From Pseudomonas azadiae (lineage in GTDB: Bacteria; Pseudomonadota; Gammaproteobacteria; Pseudomonadales; Pseudomonadaceae), in the NCBI RefSeq assembly GCF_019145355.1, contig NZ_JAHSTY010000001.1, positions 2,790,001 to 2,854,000 on the forward strand: 64,000 bases of DNA. The letters are read 5' to 3'. The notes below the pieces were generated by a model. That model was not told the DNA's origin, did no database searches, and was given only the letters and a program-made list of their open reading frames with translations. The position numbers and the translations under genes were made by a program. This document shows, one piece after another, positions 1-8,608 of this stretch (its first letter is position 1; each line of letters begins with the position of its first letter).

Positions 1-701
1 ACCACCAGGTCGCAATGGATCACTTCACCATCCGATAGATGAGCTTCCAGGCCGTTCGCCGTGCGCTGCAGGCGATTGAGCACCGGGCCCAGGTGAAAAC
101 GCGCGCCGAGGCCTTCCAACCCGGCCTGCACCGCTGCGGCCGCCGCCGGGTGCAGCAGGGTCGGCATGACTTGCTCGCACGGCGCCACCAGATCAATCTC
201 ATAGCCGCCCAGGATCAGGTCGTTGGCGAATTCGCAGCCGATCAAACCGGCACCGAGCAACAGCACACGACGTTTGCCGGCGGCGGCGGCACGGAAGCGT
301 GCGTAGTCTTCAAGGTCGTTGATCGGAAAAATCAGTTCAGCCGCATCGCCTTCGACCGGTACACGCACGGTTTCTGCGCCCCAGGCCAGGATCAGGTCGC
401 GGTAGGCCACGGCTTCCTCGCCGATCCACAGGCGTTTGTGGCCAGGGTCGATGCCGCTGACACGGGTGTGGGTGCGCACTTGGGCCTTGAGTTGCTCGGC
501 CATGGCGCCCGGTTCGGCCATGCTCAGGCCATCGGCTTCCTTGTTCTTGCCAAAACCGGTGGAGAGCATGGGCTTGGAGTAGGAGCGCCCGTCATCCGCG
601 GTGATCAGCAGCAAGGGGGTCTCGCTGTCGAGCTTGCGAAACTCCCGGGCCACGTTGTAGCCGGCCAATCCTGTGCCGATGATCACGACAGGTGCGTTCA
701 T
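1..701 (-). CDS. Rubredoxin-NAD(+) reductase, C-terminus cut by the window edge
   Basis: FAD-dependent pyridine-nucleotide oxidoreductase that passes electrons from NADH to rubredoxin, normally cytosolic. The first 233 residues are visible. A GTGLAG dinucleotide-binding loop at residues 9-14 binds FAD, and a second loop, LLLGAGLIG near 147-155, is the NAD(P)H site. Reading starts at ATG 701 behind an AAGGAG-like site and runs off the left edge, so the stop is not seen. The gene directly upstream on the same strand is a rubredoxin, the usual partner, with a 36-base gap, so the two are probably co-transcribed. The family call is firm; the assignment to rubredoxin rather than another ferredoxin-type acceptor rests on the neighbour. 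Confidence 0.9.
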   Translation of the reverse strand, partial: MNAPVVIIGTGLAGYNVAREFRKLDSETPLLLITADDGRSYSKPMLSTGFGKNKEADGLSMAEPGAMAEQLKAQVRTHTRVSGIDPGHKRLWIGEEAVAYRDLILAWGAETVRVPVEGDAAELIFPINDLEDYARFRAAAAGKRRVLLLGAGLIGCEFANDLILGGYEIDLVAPCEQVMPTLLHPAAAAAVQAGLEGLGARFHLGPVLNRLQRTANGLEAHLSDGEVIHCDLV

Positions 702-737
702 TCCTTTCTCCTTGTAGTACGTGTCTGAAACCGAAAG

Positions 738-905
738 TCAGCCGATTTCGATCATTTCGAAATCCATTTTGCCCACGCCGCAGTCCGGGCACAGCCAGTC
801 TTCCGGTACATCCTGCCACAGGGTGCCCGGTGCGATTCCGTCATCCGGCCAGCCGTCTTTTTCGTCATAGATTAGGCCGCAGACTACACATTGCCACTTC
901 TTCAT
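738..905 (-). CDS. rubA: Rubredoxin
   Basis: A 55-residue one-iron electron carrier. Two CxxC knuckles are visible: CVVC at residues 6-9 and CPDC at 39-42. These four cysteines hold a single Fe, and the length is that of a standalone rubredoxin. The start at ATG 905 gives the canonical MKKWQC opening; an upstream in-frame extension has no rubredoxin character. It sits immediately before the rubredoxin reductase on the same strand. In pseudomonads this pair feeds alkane hydroxylases or oxidative-stress reductases, but no such partner is in this window. Confidence 0.97.
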   Translation of the reverse strand: MKKWQCVVCGLIYDEKDGWPDDGIAPGTLWQDVPEDWLCPDCGVGKMDFEMIEIG

Positions 906-1100
906 TACTTGCTTCCTCAGATTCCAGGCGTCTTGGCCGACGGTCGATAGACCCGCATTGCCGTACGGCTCAGGGCGTTTTGTACTGATCGGGGCCGGCA
1001 GATGCAAGCACGATCGACGCAAGCGGCGGGTTCAGCCCGGCAAAAACTCAGAACGCCATGGTAAGCTCGGCGCCTCTTTTGCCGCCAATATTGACTCACC

Positions 1101-1664
1101 GTGCCGCACTCAATCGTCCTTCCCGATGCTTGCCAATGGCTGCCCCAGAGCCTTCTGGCCCCTGCGTCCGCGCCCTTGACCCTCAATTGGCTGTTCAACG
1201 AAGACTCGCTGACGCGGCGACTGACGCGGCTGTCCAACGACGGCTTCAGCGTGACGCCGCTGTTGGAGGGCTGGCAGCCGTTGCGCGATGATGAATGCGC
1301 CGCCCTGGCCTTGGCGCCGGCCAGTATCGGCTGGGTGCGCGAGGTGTATTTGCGTGGGCACGGCCAGCCTTGGGTGTTTGCCCGCAGTGTGGCGGCGCGC
1401 AGCGCGTTGCAGGGCGACGGCTTGCATATGGATGAGTTGGGCAGCCGCTCGCTGGGCGAATTGCTGTTCTGCGACCAGGCATTCACGCGCCAGGCCATCG
1501 AGGTGTGCCATTACCCACGGCAATGGTTGCCCCAGGCCGATCAGGTCGACGGCCTGTGGGCGCGCCGCTCACGTTTCGATCGCGGCCCCCTGAGCGTGCT
1601 GGTTGCCGAGGTCTTTTTGCCAAGCTTCTGGCACGCGCTGCACGCTCACCCGGAGAACTGTTGA
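1101..1664 (+). CDS. ubiC: Chorismate-pyruvate lyase
   Basis: Cytosolic enzyme that splits chorismate into 4-hydroxybenzoate and pyruvate, the first committed step of ubiquinone synthesis. The 187-residue length fits the family. An arginine at 80 ([10 protein letters not shown]) and a glutamate at 170 (VAEVFLPSF) match the substrate-binding pair of chorismate lyases. The start codon is GTG at 1101; the next ATG would remove the N-terminal strand. The stop overlaps the ATG of ubiA in a TGATG junction, so the two are translationally coupled. Confidence 0.95.
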   Translation: MPHSIVLPDACQWLPQSLLAPASAPLTLNWLFNEDSLTRRLTRLSNDGFSVTPLLEGWQPLRDDECAALALAPASIGWVREVYLRGHGQPWVFARSVAARSALQGDGLHMDELGSRSLGELLFCDQAFTRQAIEVCHYPRQWLPQADQVDGLWARRSRFDRGPLSVLVAEVFLPSFWHALHAHPENC

Positions 1665-2554
1665 TGTACCAGCGTCTGCTCAAATCCCTGAACCGCCTGA
1701 ACCCCAGGGCCTGGGATTTCATTCAGTTGACCCGCATGGACAAGCCCATCGGCATCTACCTGCTGCTTTGGCCAACGTTGTGGGCGCTGTGGATCGCGGG
1801 CAAAGGCTCGCCATCCTTGATCAATATCGCGGTGTTCGTACTGGGCGTGGTGCTGACCCGCGCCGGCGGATGCGTGATCAATGACTGGGCCGATCGCAAG
1901 GTCGACGGCCATGTGAAGCGTACCGAGCAGCGCCCGTTGGTGAGCGGCAAAATCAGCTCGAAGGAAGCGCTGGTGTTTTTTGCGGTGCTGATGGGTATCA
2001 GTTTTCTGCTGGTGCTGCTGACCAATGCCACCACCATCCTTCTCTCCCTTGGCGGTTTGGCCCTGGCGGCAAGCTATCCGTTCATGAAGCGCTACACCTA
2101 TTACCCGCAGGTGGTGCTGGGGGCGGCGTTTTCGTGGGGCATGCCGATGGCATTCACCGCCGAGACCGGCAGCCTGCCCGCCGCCGCATGGCTGTTGTAT
2201 ATCGCCAACCTGCTGTGGACGGTGGGCTACGACACGTATTACGCGATGACTGACCGTGACGATGATTTGAAGATTGGGGTGAAATCCACCGCCATTCTGT
2301 TTGGCGATGCCGACCGGGTGATCATTCTCACTCTGCAAGGCCTGGCGCTGGCGTGCCTGTTACTGGCAGGTGCGCGATTCGAGCTGGGGGGTTGGTTCCA
2401 CCTGGGATTGCTGGCGGCGGCGGGCTGCTTTGCCTGGGAGTTCTGGTACACCCGCGACAGGGACCGCATGAAGTGCTTCAAGGCGTTTTTGCACAACCAC
2501 TGGGCCGGGTTGGCGATTTTTGTGGGGATTGTGGTGGATTACGCGGTGCGTTGA
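1664..2554 (+). CDS. ubiA: 4-hydroxybenzoate polyprenyltransferase
   Basis: Inner-membrane prenyltransferase that attaches the polyprenyl tail to 4-hydroxybenzoate, the product of the overlapping gene upstream. The 296 residues form about eight or nine membrane helices. Both Mg-diphosphate-binding motifs are visible: NDWADRKVD at 73-81 and an Asp-rich [13 protein letters not shown] at 189-201. The start is the ATG at 1664, sharing one base with the ubiC stop. The first residues ([12 protein letters not shown]) are amphipathic, as expected. A REP pair follows the stop and may act as a 3' end structure. Confidence 0.96.
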   Translation: MYQRLLKSLNRLNPRAWDFIQLTRMDKPIGIYLLLWPTLWALWIAGKGSPSLINIAVFVLGVVLTRAGGCVINDWADRKVDGHVKRTEQRPLVSGKISSKEALVFFAVLMGISFLLVLLTNATTILLSLGGLALAASYPFMKRYTYYPQVVLGAAFSWGMPMAFTAETGSLPAAAWLLYIANLLWTVGYDTYYAMTDRDDDLKIGVKSTAILFGDADRVIILTLQGLALACLLLAGARFELGGWFHLGLLAAAGCFAWEFWYTRDRDRMKCFKAFLHNHWAGLAIFVGIVVDYAVR

Positions 2555-2567
2555 CCAGGACCGGCGC

Positions 2568-2634
2568 CATCGCGGGCAAGCCCGCTCCCACACAGACATG
2601 CGTTGCACATGTGGGAGCGGGCTTGCCCGCGATG
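2568..2634. repeat. REP-type inverted repeat pair (TGTGGGAGCGGGCTTGCCCGCGATG family)
   Basis: Two near-identical arms in inverted orientation, CATCGCGGGCAAGCCCGCTC and its complement, flank a short spacer downstream of ubiA. Related pairs occur at 11378, 15571 and 25570. This is a typical intergenic REPIN of fluorescent pseudomonads that could fold into a long hairpin in the ubiA 3' UTR. Confidence 0.9.
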
Positions 2635-2654
2635 ATTTCAGCAGCGCCGCAAGA

Positions 2655-3032
2655 TCAAGGCTTGATCACATGCCACGCGCCACCTTTGCCATCGCCTGTC
2701 TTGTCACCAGCCTTCTTGTCATCCTTGTAGGTATAGACCGGCTTACCGTCATAGGCCCATTGGCTGGTCTGGTCATCGCGGGTGATCACCGTCCACTTGC
2801 CTGTCGAGGTGTCGGTGGACTCAGCCTTCAGCGGCGGCCAGTTGGTCGCGCACTGGTCCTTGCACACTGACTTGCCATCGGCATCCTTGTCGAAGGTGTA
2901 GAGGGTCATGCCCTTGTGGTCGACCAGCATCCCGCCTTTGGTCATCGCCGGCTCCGCCGCGAACGCCAGGCCCGGCAGCGTCAACGCCGCCGTTACCAGC
3001 AGGGCTTTCCAGGAAATCGTGCTGTGAGTCAT
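2655..3032 (-). CDS. Secreted repeat protein of unknown function (COG4315 type)
   Basis: A 125-residue protein with a clear signal peptide (MTHSTISWKALLVTAALT, cleavage after AFA around residue 26). The mature part holds two copies of the short secreted repeat seen in COG4315 proteins: one around MLVDHKGMTLYTFDKD with two cysteines (CKDQC), and one around QWAYDGKPVYTYKDD. No catalytic function is established for the family. It is divergent from phoB and shares the upstream interval that carries a Pho box, so phosphate control is possible but unproven. Confidence 0.85.
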   Translation of the reverse strand: MTHSTISWKALLVTAALTLPGLAFAAEPAMTKGGMLVDHKGMTLYTFDKDADGKSVCKDQCATNWPPLKAESTDTSTGKWTVITRDDQTSQWAYDGKPVYTYKDDKKAGDKTGDGKGGAWHVIKP

Positions 3033-3114
3033 CGGAACCTTCCTTTTGTGCTTGTCAGGATTCGGACCCCTAGCGTAGTCCAGAGAGGCGCAGAATGCTC
3101 TAACGACTAAATTA

Positions 3115-3132
3115 CTGTCACACGACTGCAAT
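3115..3132 (+). promoter_or_regulatory. Pho box upstream of phoB
   Basis: CTGTCAC, four bases, then CTGCAAT: two 7-bp direct repeats at 11-bp spacing, the layout of PhoB-binding Pho boxes. A weaker third unit (CCGTTAT) follows at the same spacing. The site is 56 bases before the phoB start, which implies autoregulation. Confidence 0.75.
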
Positions 3133-3187
3133 AATTCCGTTATCTAATGCGGCGCAAGACAGTTAAATGACAAGAGGATTTTTGAGC

Positions 3188-3877
3188 ATGGTTGGCAGGA
3201 GCATTCTGATTGTTGACGACGAAGCGCCCATCCGCGAGATGATCGCCGTTGCGTTGGAAATGGCCGGCTACGACTGCCTGGAGGCGGAGAACTCCCAGCA
3301 GGCCCATGCCATCATCGTCGACCGCAAGCCCGACCTGATCCTGCTGGACTGGATGCTGCCCGGCACCTCCGGCATCGAGCTGGCCCGCCGCCTCAAGCGT
3401 GACGAGCTGACCGGGGACATCCCAATCATCATGCTCACCGCCAAGGGCGAAGAGGACAACAAGATCCAGGGCCTGGAAGTCGGCGCCGACGACTACATCA
3501 CCAAGCCTTTTTCCCCACGGGAACTGGTCGCTCGTCTGAAGGCTGTGTTGCGCCGCGCCGGCCCGACCGATGGCGAAGCGCCCATCGAAGTCGGCGGCCT
3601 GCTGCTGGACCCGATCAGCCACCGCGTGACCATCGACGGCACACCCGCCGAGATGGGACCTACCGAATATCGCTTGCTGCAATTCTTCATGACCCACCAG
3701 GAACGCGCCTACACCCGTGGCCAGTTGCTCGACCAGGTGTGGGGCGGCAATGTGTATGTGGAAGAACGTACCGTGGACGTGCATATCCGCCGCCTGCGCA
3801 AAGCCTTGGGCGAGGCCTATGAGAATCTGGTACAAACCGTGCGCGGCACCGGTTATCGGTTTTCCACCAAAGGCTGA
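3188..3877 (+). CDS. phoB: Phosphate regulon response regulator PhoB
   Basis: OmpR-family transcription factor of 229 residues that activates the phosphate-starvation regulon when phosphorylated by PhoR. The receiver domain (about 4-120) has the acidic pair D10/D11, phosphoacceptor D54 in LLDWMLPG and the switch lysine in TKPF. The winged-helix DNA-binding domain covers about 130-229, with the conserved VRGTGYRF strand near the end. The start at ATG 3188 gives the standard [12 protein letters not shown] opening; an in-frame ATG seven codons earlier lacks homology. It is followed after 59 bases by phoR on the same strand and preceded by a Pho box. Confidence 0.98.
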   Translation: MVGRSILIVDDEAPIREMIAVALEMAGYDCLEAENSQQAHAIIVDRKPDLILLDWMLPGTSGIELARRLKRDELTGDIPIIMLTAKGEEDNKIQGLEVGADDYITKPFSPRELVARLKAVLRRAGPTDGEAPIEVGGLLLDPISHRVTIDGTPAEMGPTEYRLLQFFMTHQERAYTRGQLLDQVWGGNVYVEERTVDVHIRRLRKALGEAYENLVQTVRGTGYRFSTKG

Positions 3878-3936
3878 GCCAGCCGGTTTTTGCACGTAAG
3901 CGCCTGACTTAACAGCTGACAAGGACGCATGTTCAA

Positions 3937-5259
3937 GTGAATCAAAACTGGCACGGCACCCTGATCCGCCACATGCTTTTGCTGATCACCGGCTGCCTGT
4001 TGGTGGGCCTGGTCAGCGGTTATTACGGCTGGAGCCTGGCGGTCGGCATAGGGTTGTACCTGGGTTGGACCCTCAAGCAATTGCTGCGCCTGCATGAATG
4101 GCTGCGCCAACACAAACCCGACGAAGCGCCGCCCGACGGCTATGGCCTGTGGGGCGAAGTGTTCGACAGCATCTACCACCTGCAACGCCGCGACCAACGG
4201 GTGCGCGGACGCCTGCAAGCGGTGATCGACCGAGTGCAGGAGTCCACCGCCGCGCTCAAGGACGCGGTGATCATGCTCGACAGCGACGGCAACCTGGAAT
4301 GGTGGAACCGCGCCGCCGAGACCCTGCTGGGCCTCAAGACGCCCCAGGACAGCGGCCAGCCGGTGACCAACCTGGTGCGCCACCCGCGTTTCAAGGAATA
4401 CTTCGAGCAGGATAACTACGAAGAAGCCTTGGAAATCCCCTCGCCCACCAATGACCGCGTGCGCATCCAGCTGTACCTGACGCGCTACGGCAATAATGAA
4501 CACTTGATGCTGGTGCGCGACGTCACCCGCATCCATCAGTTGGAACAGATGCGCAAAGACTTCGTCGCCAACGTCTCCCATGAGCTGCGCACACCGCTGA
4601 CGGTGATCTGCGGTTACCTGGAAACGCTGCTGGATAACGTCGACGAGATCAATCCGCGCTGGAGCCGGGCCCTGCAGCAGATGCAGCAGCAAGGTTCACG
4701 CATGCAAACGCTGCTCAATGACCTGTTGCTGCTGGCCAAGCTGGAGGCGACCGACTATCCGTCGGACAACCATCCGGTGGCCGTGCAGAGCCTGCTGCAG
4801 ACCATCAAGAACGATGCCCAGGCCTTGTCCGGCCAGCGCGAGCAACAGATCACCCTGGAAGCCGACCCGGCCGTACTGCTCAAAGGCAGCGAAGGCGAGT
4901 TGCGCAGCGCGTTTTCCAACCTGGTGTTCAACGCCGTGAAATACACCCAGGACAAAGGCAATATCCGAATCCGCTGGTGGGCCGACGAACAGGGCGCACA
5001 TTTGAGCGTGCAGGACTCCGGCATCGGCATCGATGCCAAGCATCTGCCGCGCCTGACCGAACGGTTCTACCGTGTCGACTCCAGCCGCAACTCCAACACC
5101 GGCGGCACCGGGCTGGGCCTTGCGATCGTCAAGCATGTGCTGTTGCGCCACCGTGCACGCCTGGAAATCAGCAGCGTGCTGGGGCATGGCAGTACGTTTA
5201 CCTGTCATTTTCCGCCAGCACAGGTAAGCCGTTCGCGGGTAATCGAGAAGGACGAATAG
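3937..5259 (+). CDS. phoR: Phosphate regulon sensor histidine kinase PhoR
   Basis: Inner-membrane sensor kinase of 440 residues. Two N-terminal hydrophobic helices (about 10-46) have almost no periplasmic loop, which fits PhoR, since it reads phosphate through the Pst transporter and PhoU. A PAS domain follows (about 100-200), then a HisKA domain with the phosphorylated His215 in NVSHELRTPL, and a HATPase domain with NAVKYT, DSGIGI and GTGLGLAIVKH. Translation appears to begin at GTG 3937; the ATG seven bases upstream reads directly into a stop. It is transcribed with phoB. Confidence 0.97.
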   Translation: MNQNWHGTLIRHMLLLITGCLLVGLVSGYYGWSLAVGIGLYLGWTLKQLLRLHEWLRQHKPDEAPPDGYGLWGEVFDSIYHLQRRDQRVRGRLQAVIDRVQESTAALKDAVIMLDSDGNLEWWNRAAETLLGLKTPQDSGQPVTNLVRHPRFKEYFEQDNYEEALEIPSPTNDRVRIQLYLTRYGNNEHLMLVRDVTRIHQLEQMRKDFVANVSHELRTPLTVICGYLETLLDNVDEINPRWSRALQQMQQQGSRMQTLLNDLLLLAKLEATDYPSDNHPVAVQSLLQTIKNDAQALSGQREQQITLEADPAVLLKGSEGELRSAFSNLVFNAVKYTQDKGNIRIRWWADEQGAHLSVQDSGIGIDAKHLPRLTERFYRVDSSRNSNTGGTGLGLAIVKHVLLRHRARLEISSVLGHGSTFTCHFPPAQVSRSRVIEKDE

Positions 5260-5280
5260 ATTGCAGTGACGACGCTCTCA

Positions 5281-5565
5281 TGTGGGAGCTGGCTTGCCTG
5301 CGATAGCCATAGGTATCTACACATTTTTGTAGTGAGCGGGCTTGCCCCGCGCTGGGCTGCGAGGCGGCCCCAAATAAAGCCACCGCGAGACGGAACCAGG
5401 TGGCCTGGTTTGGGGCGGCTTCGCCCCCCAGCGCGGGGCAAGCCCGCTCACTACAGATTTTTCAGCCTTTGAAAGTTGTGTAGATACCTATGCTGCGATA
5501 GCGCCGGCAAAGCCGCTGGAGATGTCGCCTGACAAGACGCCATCGCAGGCAAGCCAGCTCCCACA
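5281..5565. repeat. REP pair interrupted by a second, nested repeat element
   Basis: The outer arms TGTGGGAGCTGGCTTGCCTG (from 5281) and its complement (ending 5565) are a family B REP pair. Between them lies a foreign segment bounded by a 15-bp inverted repeat, ATAGGTATCTACACA at 5309-5323 and its complement at 5477-5491. An 8-bp direct repeat GCGATAGC is found at 5300-5307 and 5495-5502. Inside it is a second palindromic element (5329-5454) starting GTAGTGAGCGGGCTTGCCCC. The whole fills the phoR to 5714 gap; no gene is visible here. Confidence 0.85.
5329..5454. repeat. Inner palindromic repeat of family C (GTAGTGAGCGGGCTTGCCCCGCGCTGGG)
   Basis: Long imperfect palindrome whose outer 25 or so bases are perfectly complementary (GTAGTGAGCGGGCTTGCCCC at the left, its complement at the right), with a less conserved core. 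A second full copy is at 48061-48188 and a half copy at 56186-56235. Confidence 0.85.
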
Positions 5566-5713
5566 CCGGTTCGGTGACACCACGATCAATGCCCCGCCCG
5601 GCAGCAGGCACTAGGCAAGCGCCCCGTCAGCCGCTACATTGGCCGACTTGCGCCTGCCTTCCAGGCACACTCGCCACCCCTTATTGAATATACGGAACCT
5701 GCAAAACCCCATC

Positions 5714-7054
5714 ATGGACCCTTCCCCTGGCATCACCCTCGCTACGCTCTTCGCCGACTTCGGCATGATTCTTTTTGCACTGGTCCTGGTACTGCTCAAC
5801 GGTTTCTTCGTTGCGGCGGAGTTCGCCATGGTCAAACTGCGCTCGACTCGGGTCGAGGCCATCGCCCACACCAACGGCTGGCGCGGGCAGATCCTGCGCA
5901 CCGTACACAGCCAGCTCGACGCCTACCTGTCGGCCTGCCAGCTGGGTATCACCCTGGCTTCCCTGGGCCTGGGCTGGGTCGGCGAACCGGCGTTCGCACA
6001 CATCCTCGAACCGCTGCTGGGCGCGATGGGCGTCGAGTCGCCGGAAGTGATCAAGGGCGTGTCGTTCTTCGCCGCCTTCTTCGTGATTTCCTACCTGCAC
6101 ATTGTGGTCGGTGAGCTGGCGCCCAAGTCCTGGGCGATCCGCAAGCCCGAGTTGCTGTCGCTGTGGACGGCGGTGCCGCTGTACCTGTTCTACTGGGCCA
6201 TGTACCCGGCGATTTACCTGCTCAATGCCAGCGCCAACGCTATCCTGCGCATCGCCGGCCAGGGCGAGCCTGGCCCGCATCACGAACACCATTACAGCCG
6301 CGAAGAGCTCAAGCTGATCCTGCACTCCAGCCGCGGCCAGGACCCCAGCGACCAAGGCATGCGCGTACTGGCCTCCGCTGTGGAGATGGGCGAGCTGGAA
6401 GTGGTGGACTGGGCCAATTCCCGGGAAGATCTGGTCACCCTGGATTTCAACGCCCCGCTCAAGGAAATCCTCGCGCTGTTCCGCCGTCACAAATTCAGCC
6501 GTTACCCGGTGTACGACGCGGTGCGCAATGAGTTCGTGGGCCTGTTGCACATCAAGGACCTGCTGCTGGAGCTGGCGGCCCTGGACCACATTCCCGAGTC
6601 GTTCAACCTGGCCGAATTGACCCGCCCGCTGGAACGCGTGTCGCGGCATATGCCGTTGTCGCAGTTGCTGGAACAGTTCCGCAAAGGCGGCGCGCACTTC
6701 GCCCTGGTGGAAGAGGCCGACGGCAAGATCATCGGCTACCTCACCATGGAAGACGTGCTGGAAGTGCTGGTGGGCGACATTCAGGACGAACACCGCAAGG
6801 CCGAGCGCGGCATCCTGGCCTATCAGCCGGGCAAGCTGCTGGTGCGTGGCGATACGCCGCTGTTCAAGGTGGAGCGCCTGCTGGGTGTCGACCTGGACCA
6901 CATCGAAGCCGAAACCCTGGCCGGGCTGATCTACGACACCCTCAAGCGGGTGCCGGAAGAGGAAGAGGTGCTGGAAGTTGAAGGCTTGCGCATCATCATC
7001 AAGAAAATGAAAGGGCCGAAGATCGTGCTGGCCAAGGTCCTGCTGCTGGACTGA
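5714..7054 (+). CDS. CNNM-type membrane protein with CBS pair and CorC/HlyC domain
   Basis: A 446-residue inner-membrane protein, often called a hemolysin-like or magnesium/cobalt-efflux protein. The N-terminal CNNM (DUF21) transmembrane domain covers about residues 15-200, with the characteristic LNGFFVAAEFAMVKLR stretch near residue 30 and three to four helices. A CBS-domain pair follows (about 220-345, including SRYPVYD and GYLTMEDVLEVLVG), then a small CorC/HlyC domain at the C-terminus. ATG 5714 is preferred over an upstream TTG at 5639, which would precede the first helix with a hydrophilic tail. Proposed transport of divalent cations is family knowledge only. Confidence 0.9.
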   Translation: MDPSPGITLATLFADFGMILFALVLVLLNGFFVAAEFAMVKLRSTRVEAIAHTNGWRGQILRTVHSQLDAYLSACQLGITLASLGLGWVGEPAFAHILEPLLGAMGVESPEVIKGVSFFAAFFVISYLHIVVGELAPKSWAIRKPELLSLWTAVPLYLFYWAMYPAIYLLNASANAILRIAGQGEPGPHHEHHYSREELKLILHSSRGQDPSDQGMRVLASAVEMGELEVVDWANSREDLVTLDFNAPLKEILALFRRHKFSRYPVYDAVRNEFVGLLHIKDLLLELAALDHIPESFNLAELTRPLERVSRHMPLSQLLEQFRKGGAHFALVEEADGKIIGYLTMEDVLEVLVGDIQDEHRKAERGILAYQPGKLLVRGDTPLFKVERLLGVDLDHIEAETLAGLIYDTLKRVPEEEEVLEVEGLRIIIKKMKGPKIVLAKVLLLD

Positions 7055-7057
7055 CCG

Positions 7058-7729
7058 TCAATTGCCCAATGCAAAATTGGGCAATGTGCCGACCGGCTGG
7101 TTGAACTCGTAAGGGATCGACACCAGCCCGGCCTCGGTGCTCTGCTGCACCACAAAGTGCAGGTGCGGCCCGCTGCTGTTGCCGGTATTGCCCGACAACG
7201 CCAGCGGGCTTCCCATCGCCACGCGCTGCCCTGCCCGGACACTCACCGAACCTTGTTTGAGGTGCAGGTACACGCCCTCGGTGCCGTCGTCGTGACGCAC
7301 CCTGACGAAATTCCCCGACGCATCACTGCCCCGCCCAACCTGCCCGTTTTCGGTCCTGACCACCACACCGCTGCGTGCCGCAATGATCGGCGTGCCTTCG
7401 GGCATGGCAATGTCCATCGCATAGCGGCTCTTGGCGTCGGTATGGCTGAAGCTGCCATTGGGACCTTGGCTCAGGCGGAACGGGCCGCCACGCCAGGGCA
7501 ACGGATAGCGGTAGGCTTGCTGTGGATAACGGCGTTCAGGCAACGGGCGCACGGGAGGCTTCGCTCGCTCGGCCCTGCGCTCCTGGATCACGAATGCCTG
7601 GGCACCGGGGGTCTGCCGGTCGCTGAAAAATACCAGGCCGTTGGCGTCGGTGGATTTGTAGAGGGTCATGGCCTGGGCCGACGGGGCGACCGTGGCCAAC
7701 CCGCAGCACAGCAAAAAGCGCATGAGCAT
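7058..7729 (-). CDS. Exported M23-family metallopeptidase with DUF4124-like N-terminus
   Basis: A 223-residue protein with a signal peptide (MLMRFLLCCGLATVAPSAQA). Next comes a DUF4124-like segment (MTLYKSTDANGLVFFSDRQT) and then a LytM/M23 peptidase domain in the second half. The domain has the HxD-type metal motif region SHTDAKSRYAMDIAMPEG and the HLHF motif in GPHLHFVV, both needed for zinc binding in peptidoglycan endopeptidases. It is therefore probably a periplasmic cell-wall hydrolase or an EnvC/NlpD-like activator. It ends three bases from the convergent CNNM gene. Confidence 0.9.
   Translation of the reverse strand: MLMRFLLCCGLATVAPSAQAMTLYKSTDANGLVFFSDRQTPGAQAFVIQERRAERAKPPVRPLPERRYPQQAYRYPLPWRGGPFRLSQGPNGSFSHTDAKSRYAMDIAMPEGTPIIAARSGVVVRTENGQVGRGSDASGNFVRVRHDDGTEGVYLHLKQGSVSVRAGQRVAMGSPLALSGNTGNSSGPHLHFVVQQSTEAGLVSIPYEFNQPVGTLPNFALGN
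7061..7085. terminator. Possible bidirectional terminator hairpin between convergent genes
   Basis: ATTGCCCAAT and ATTGGGCAAT form a 10-bp stem around a 5-base loop, straddling the end of the M23 gene just past the CNNM stop. No U tract follows on either strand, so termination is only suggested. Confidence 0.4.
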
Positions 7730-7793
7730 GGCGTGAACCTGCCGGGACGACTGAGCGGCAGGTTAGCAAGGGATCATGACAATGGTGTGTGGG

Positions 7794-8093
7794 TCAGGCT
7801 GGCGATGCTGAAAAACAGATATCGACATTCATATGGGCGGCGGCCGACAGATTGACCAAGGCATCCAAGGAAAATTTGTCGATCTTGCCGTTGAGCACGT
7901 CATTGAGGCGAGGTTGGCTGATACCCAGTCTTTGCGCCGCCTCTGTTTGTGAAAGCTCCCAACTGCGAATAGTGCTGCAAAGCTCCAGCAACAACTTTGA
8001 GCGCAACCGCATATTGGCCGCTTCTTGGGGTGTGTCTTCCAAGGCATCCCACACACAGTTGAAACGTTCGGTATGTAACTTTTGGTTTGTCAT
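7794..8093 (-). CDS. XRE-family antitoxin (HigA-like)
   Basis: A 99-residue DNA-binding protein. The helix-turn-helix lies at about residues 48-75 (SQTEAAQRLGISQPRLNDVL), the pattern of the XRE/HigA antitoxins that pair with Gp49-type toxins. It starts four bases after the stop of the toxin gene on the same strand, giving the toxin-first order of higBA operons. It should neutralise the toxin and repress the operon. The family is clear; binding to the palindromes upstream is inference. Confidence 0.88.
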   Translation of the reverse strand: MTNQKLHTERFNCVWDALEDTPQEAANMRLRSKLLLELCSTIRSWELSQTEAAQRLGISQPRLNDVLNGKIDKFSLDALVNLSAAAHMNVDICFSASPA

Positions 8094-8097
8094 GGGT

Positions 8098-8421
8098 TTA
8101 ACCTAACTCCTGCAGTCTGGAACGAGCCAGCTCGATGTCCCGCATTTCGGTTTTCTGTGTGGTCTTGCGCAACGCATGCAGCACATAAACCGCTTCAGGC
8201 CGGTTGACTACATAGAACACTCGAAACGCTCCCGATTCCTCAACTATCCGGATCTCACTGACGCCCCTTCCAATGGTCTTCATCGGCTTGCAATCAAAGG
8301 GCTGCTCGCCCTGCTGCAATAAATCCAACTGGAAACCCGCGGCCCTTCTGGCATCCAGGGGGAACGCTTTAAGGTCCTTGAGTGAACTTCCTAGAAACAC
8401 CACATCCTTGTGCCTCGGCAT
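8098..8421 (-). CDS. Phage-derived Gp49-like / HigB-type toxin
   Basis: A 107-residue basic protein of the RelE/HigB superfamily (Gp49-like). Visible family features are an N-terminal VVFLGSSLKDLKAFP segment, GRGVSEIRIVEESGAFRVFY in the middle and VLHALRKTTQKTE near the end, whose basic residues belong to the ribosome-dependent mRNA-cleaving surface in this family. The start at ATG 8421 is behind AAGGAGAAG. It is followed immediately by the antitoxin gene. Both are absent from the equivalent phosphate-gene neighbourhood I know in P. aeruginosa, suggesting a later insertion. Confidence 0.88.
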   Translation of the reverse strand: MPRHKDVVFLGSSLKDLKAFPLDARRAAGFQLDLLQQGEQPFDCKPMKTIGRGVSEIRIVEESGAFRVFYVVNRPEAVYVLHALRKTTQKTEMRDIELARSRLQELG

Positions 8422-8505
8422 TGGCTTCTCCTTTGCTGGAAAGAAAAAGCGTAATCGATGATTCGGCCAAGGGTCCTGGCGGTTTGTTTCAAGGCATAGC
8501 AAAGG

Positions 8506-8531
8506 CTCGATAACGCTGCGGCGTTATCGAG
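8506..8531. promoter_or_regulatory. Palindrome upstream of the higBA-like operon
   Basis: CTCGATAACGC and GCGTTATCGAG form a perfect 11-bp inverted repeat with a 4-base centre, about 85 bases before the toxin start. A second small inverted repeat, TATATC-GAAACA-GATATA, lies at 8536-8553. They could be antitoxin operators or a terminator-like hairpin; there is no U tract. Confidence 0.4.
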
Positions 8532-8608
8532 AGGCTATATCGAAACAGATATAAATCAAACCAGGTACCGAAATCTGACAGCCGGTAGATTCCCAGTTAC
8601 CCAGAGAA

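Noticed and set aside
2568..2634. A CRISPR-like repeat in the REP families
   Set aside because: The repeated units are inverted pairs dispersed through the window, not direct repeats with regular spacers, and there are no cas genes.
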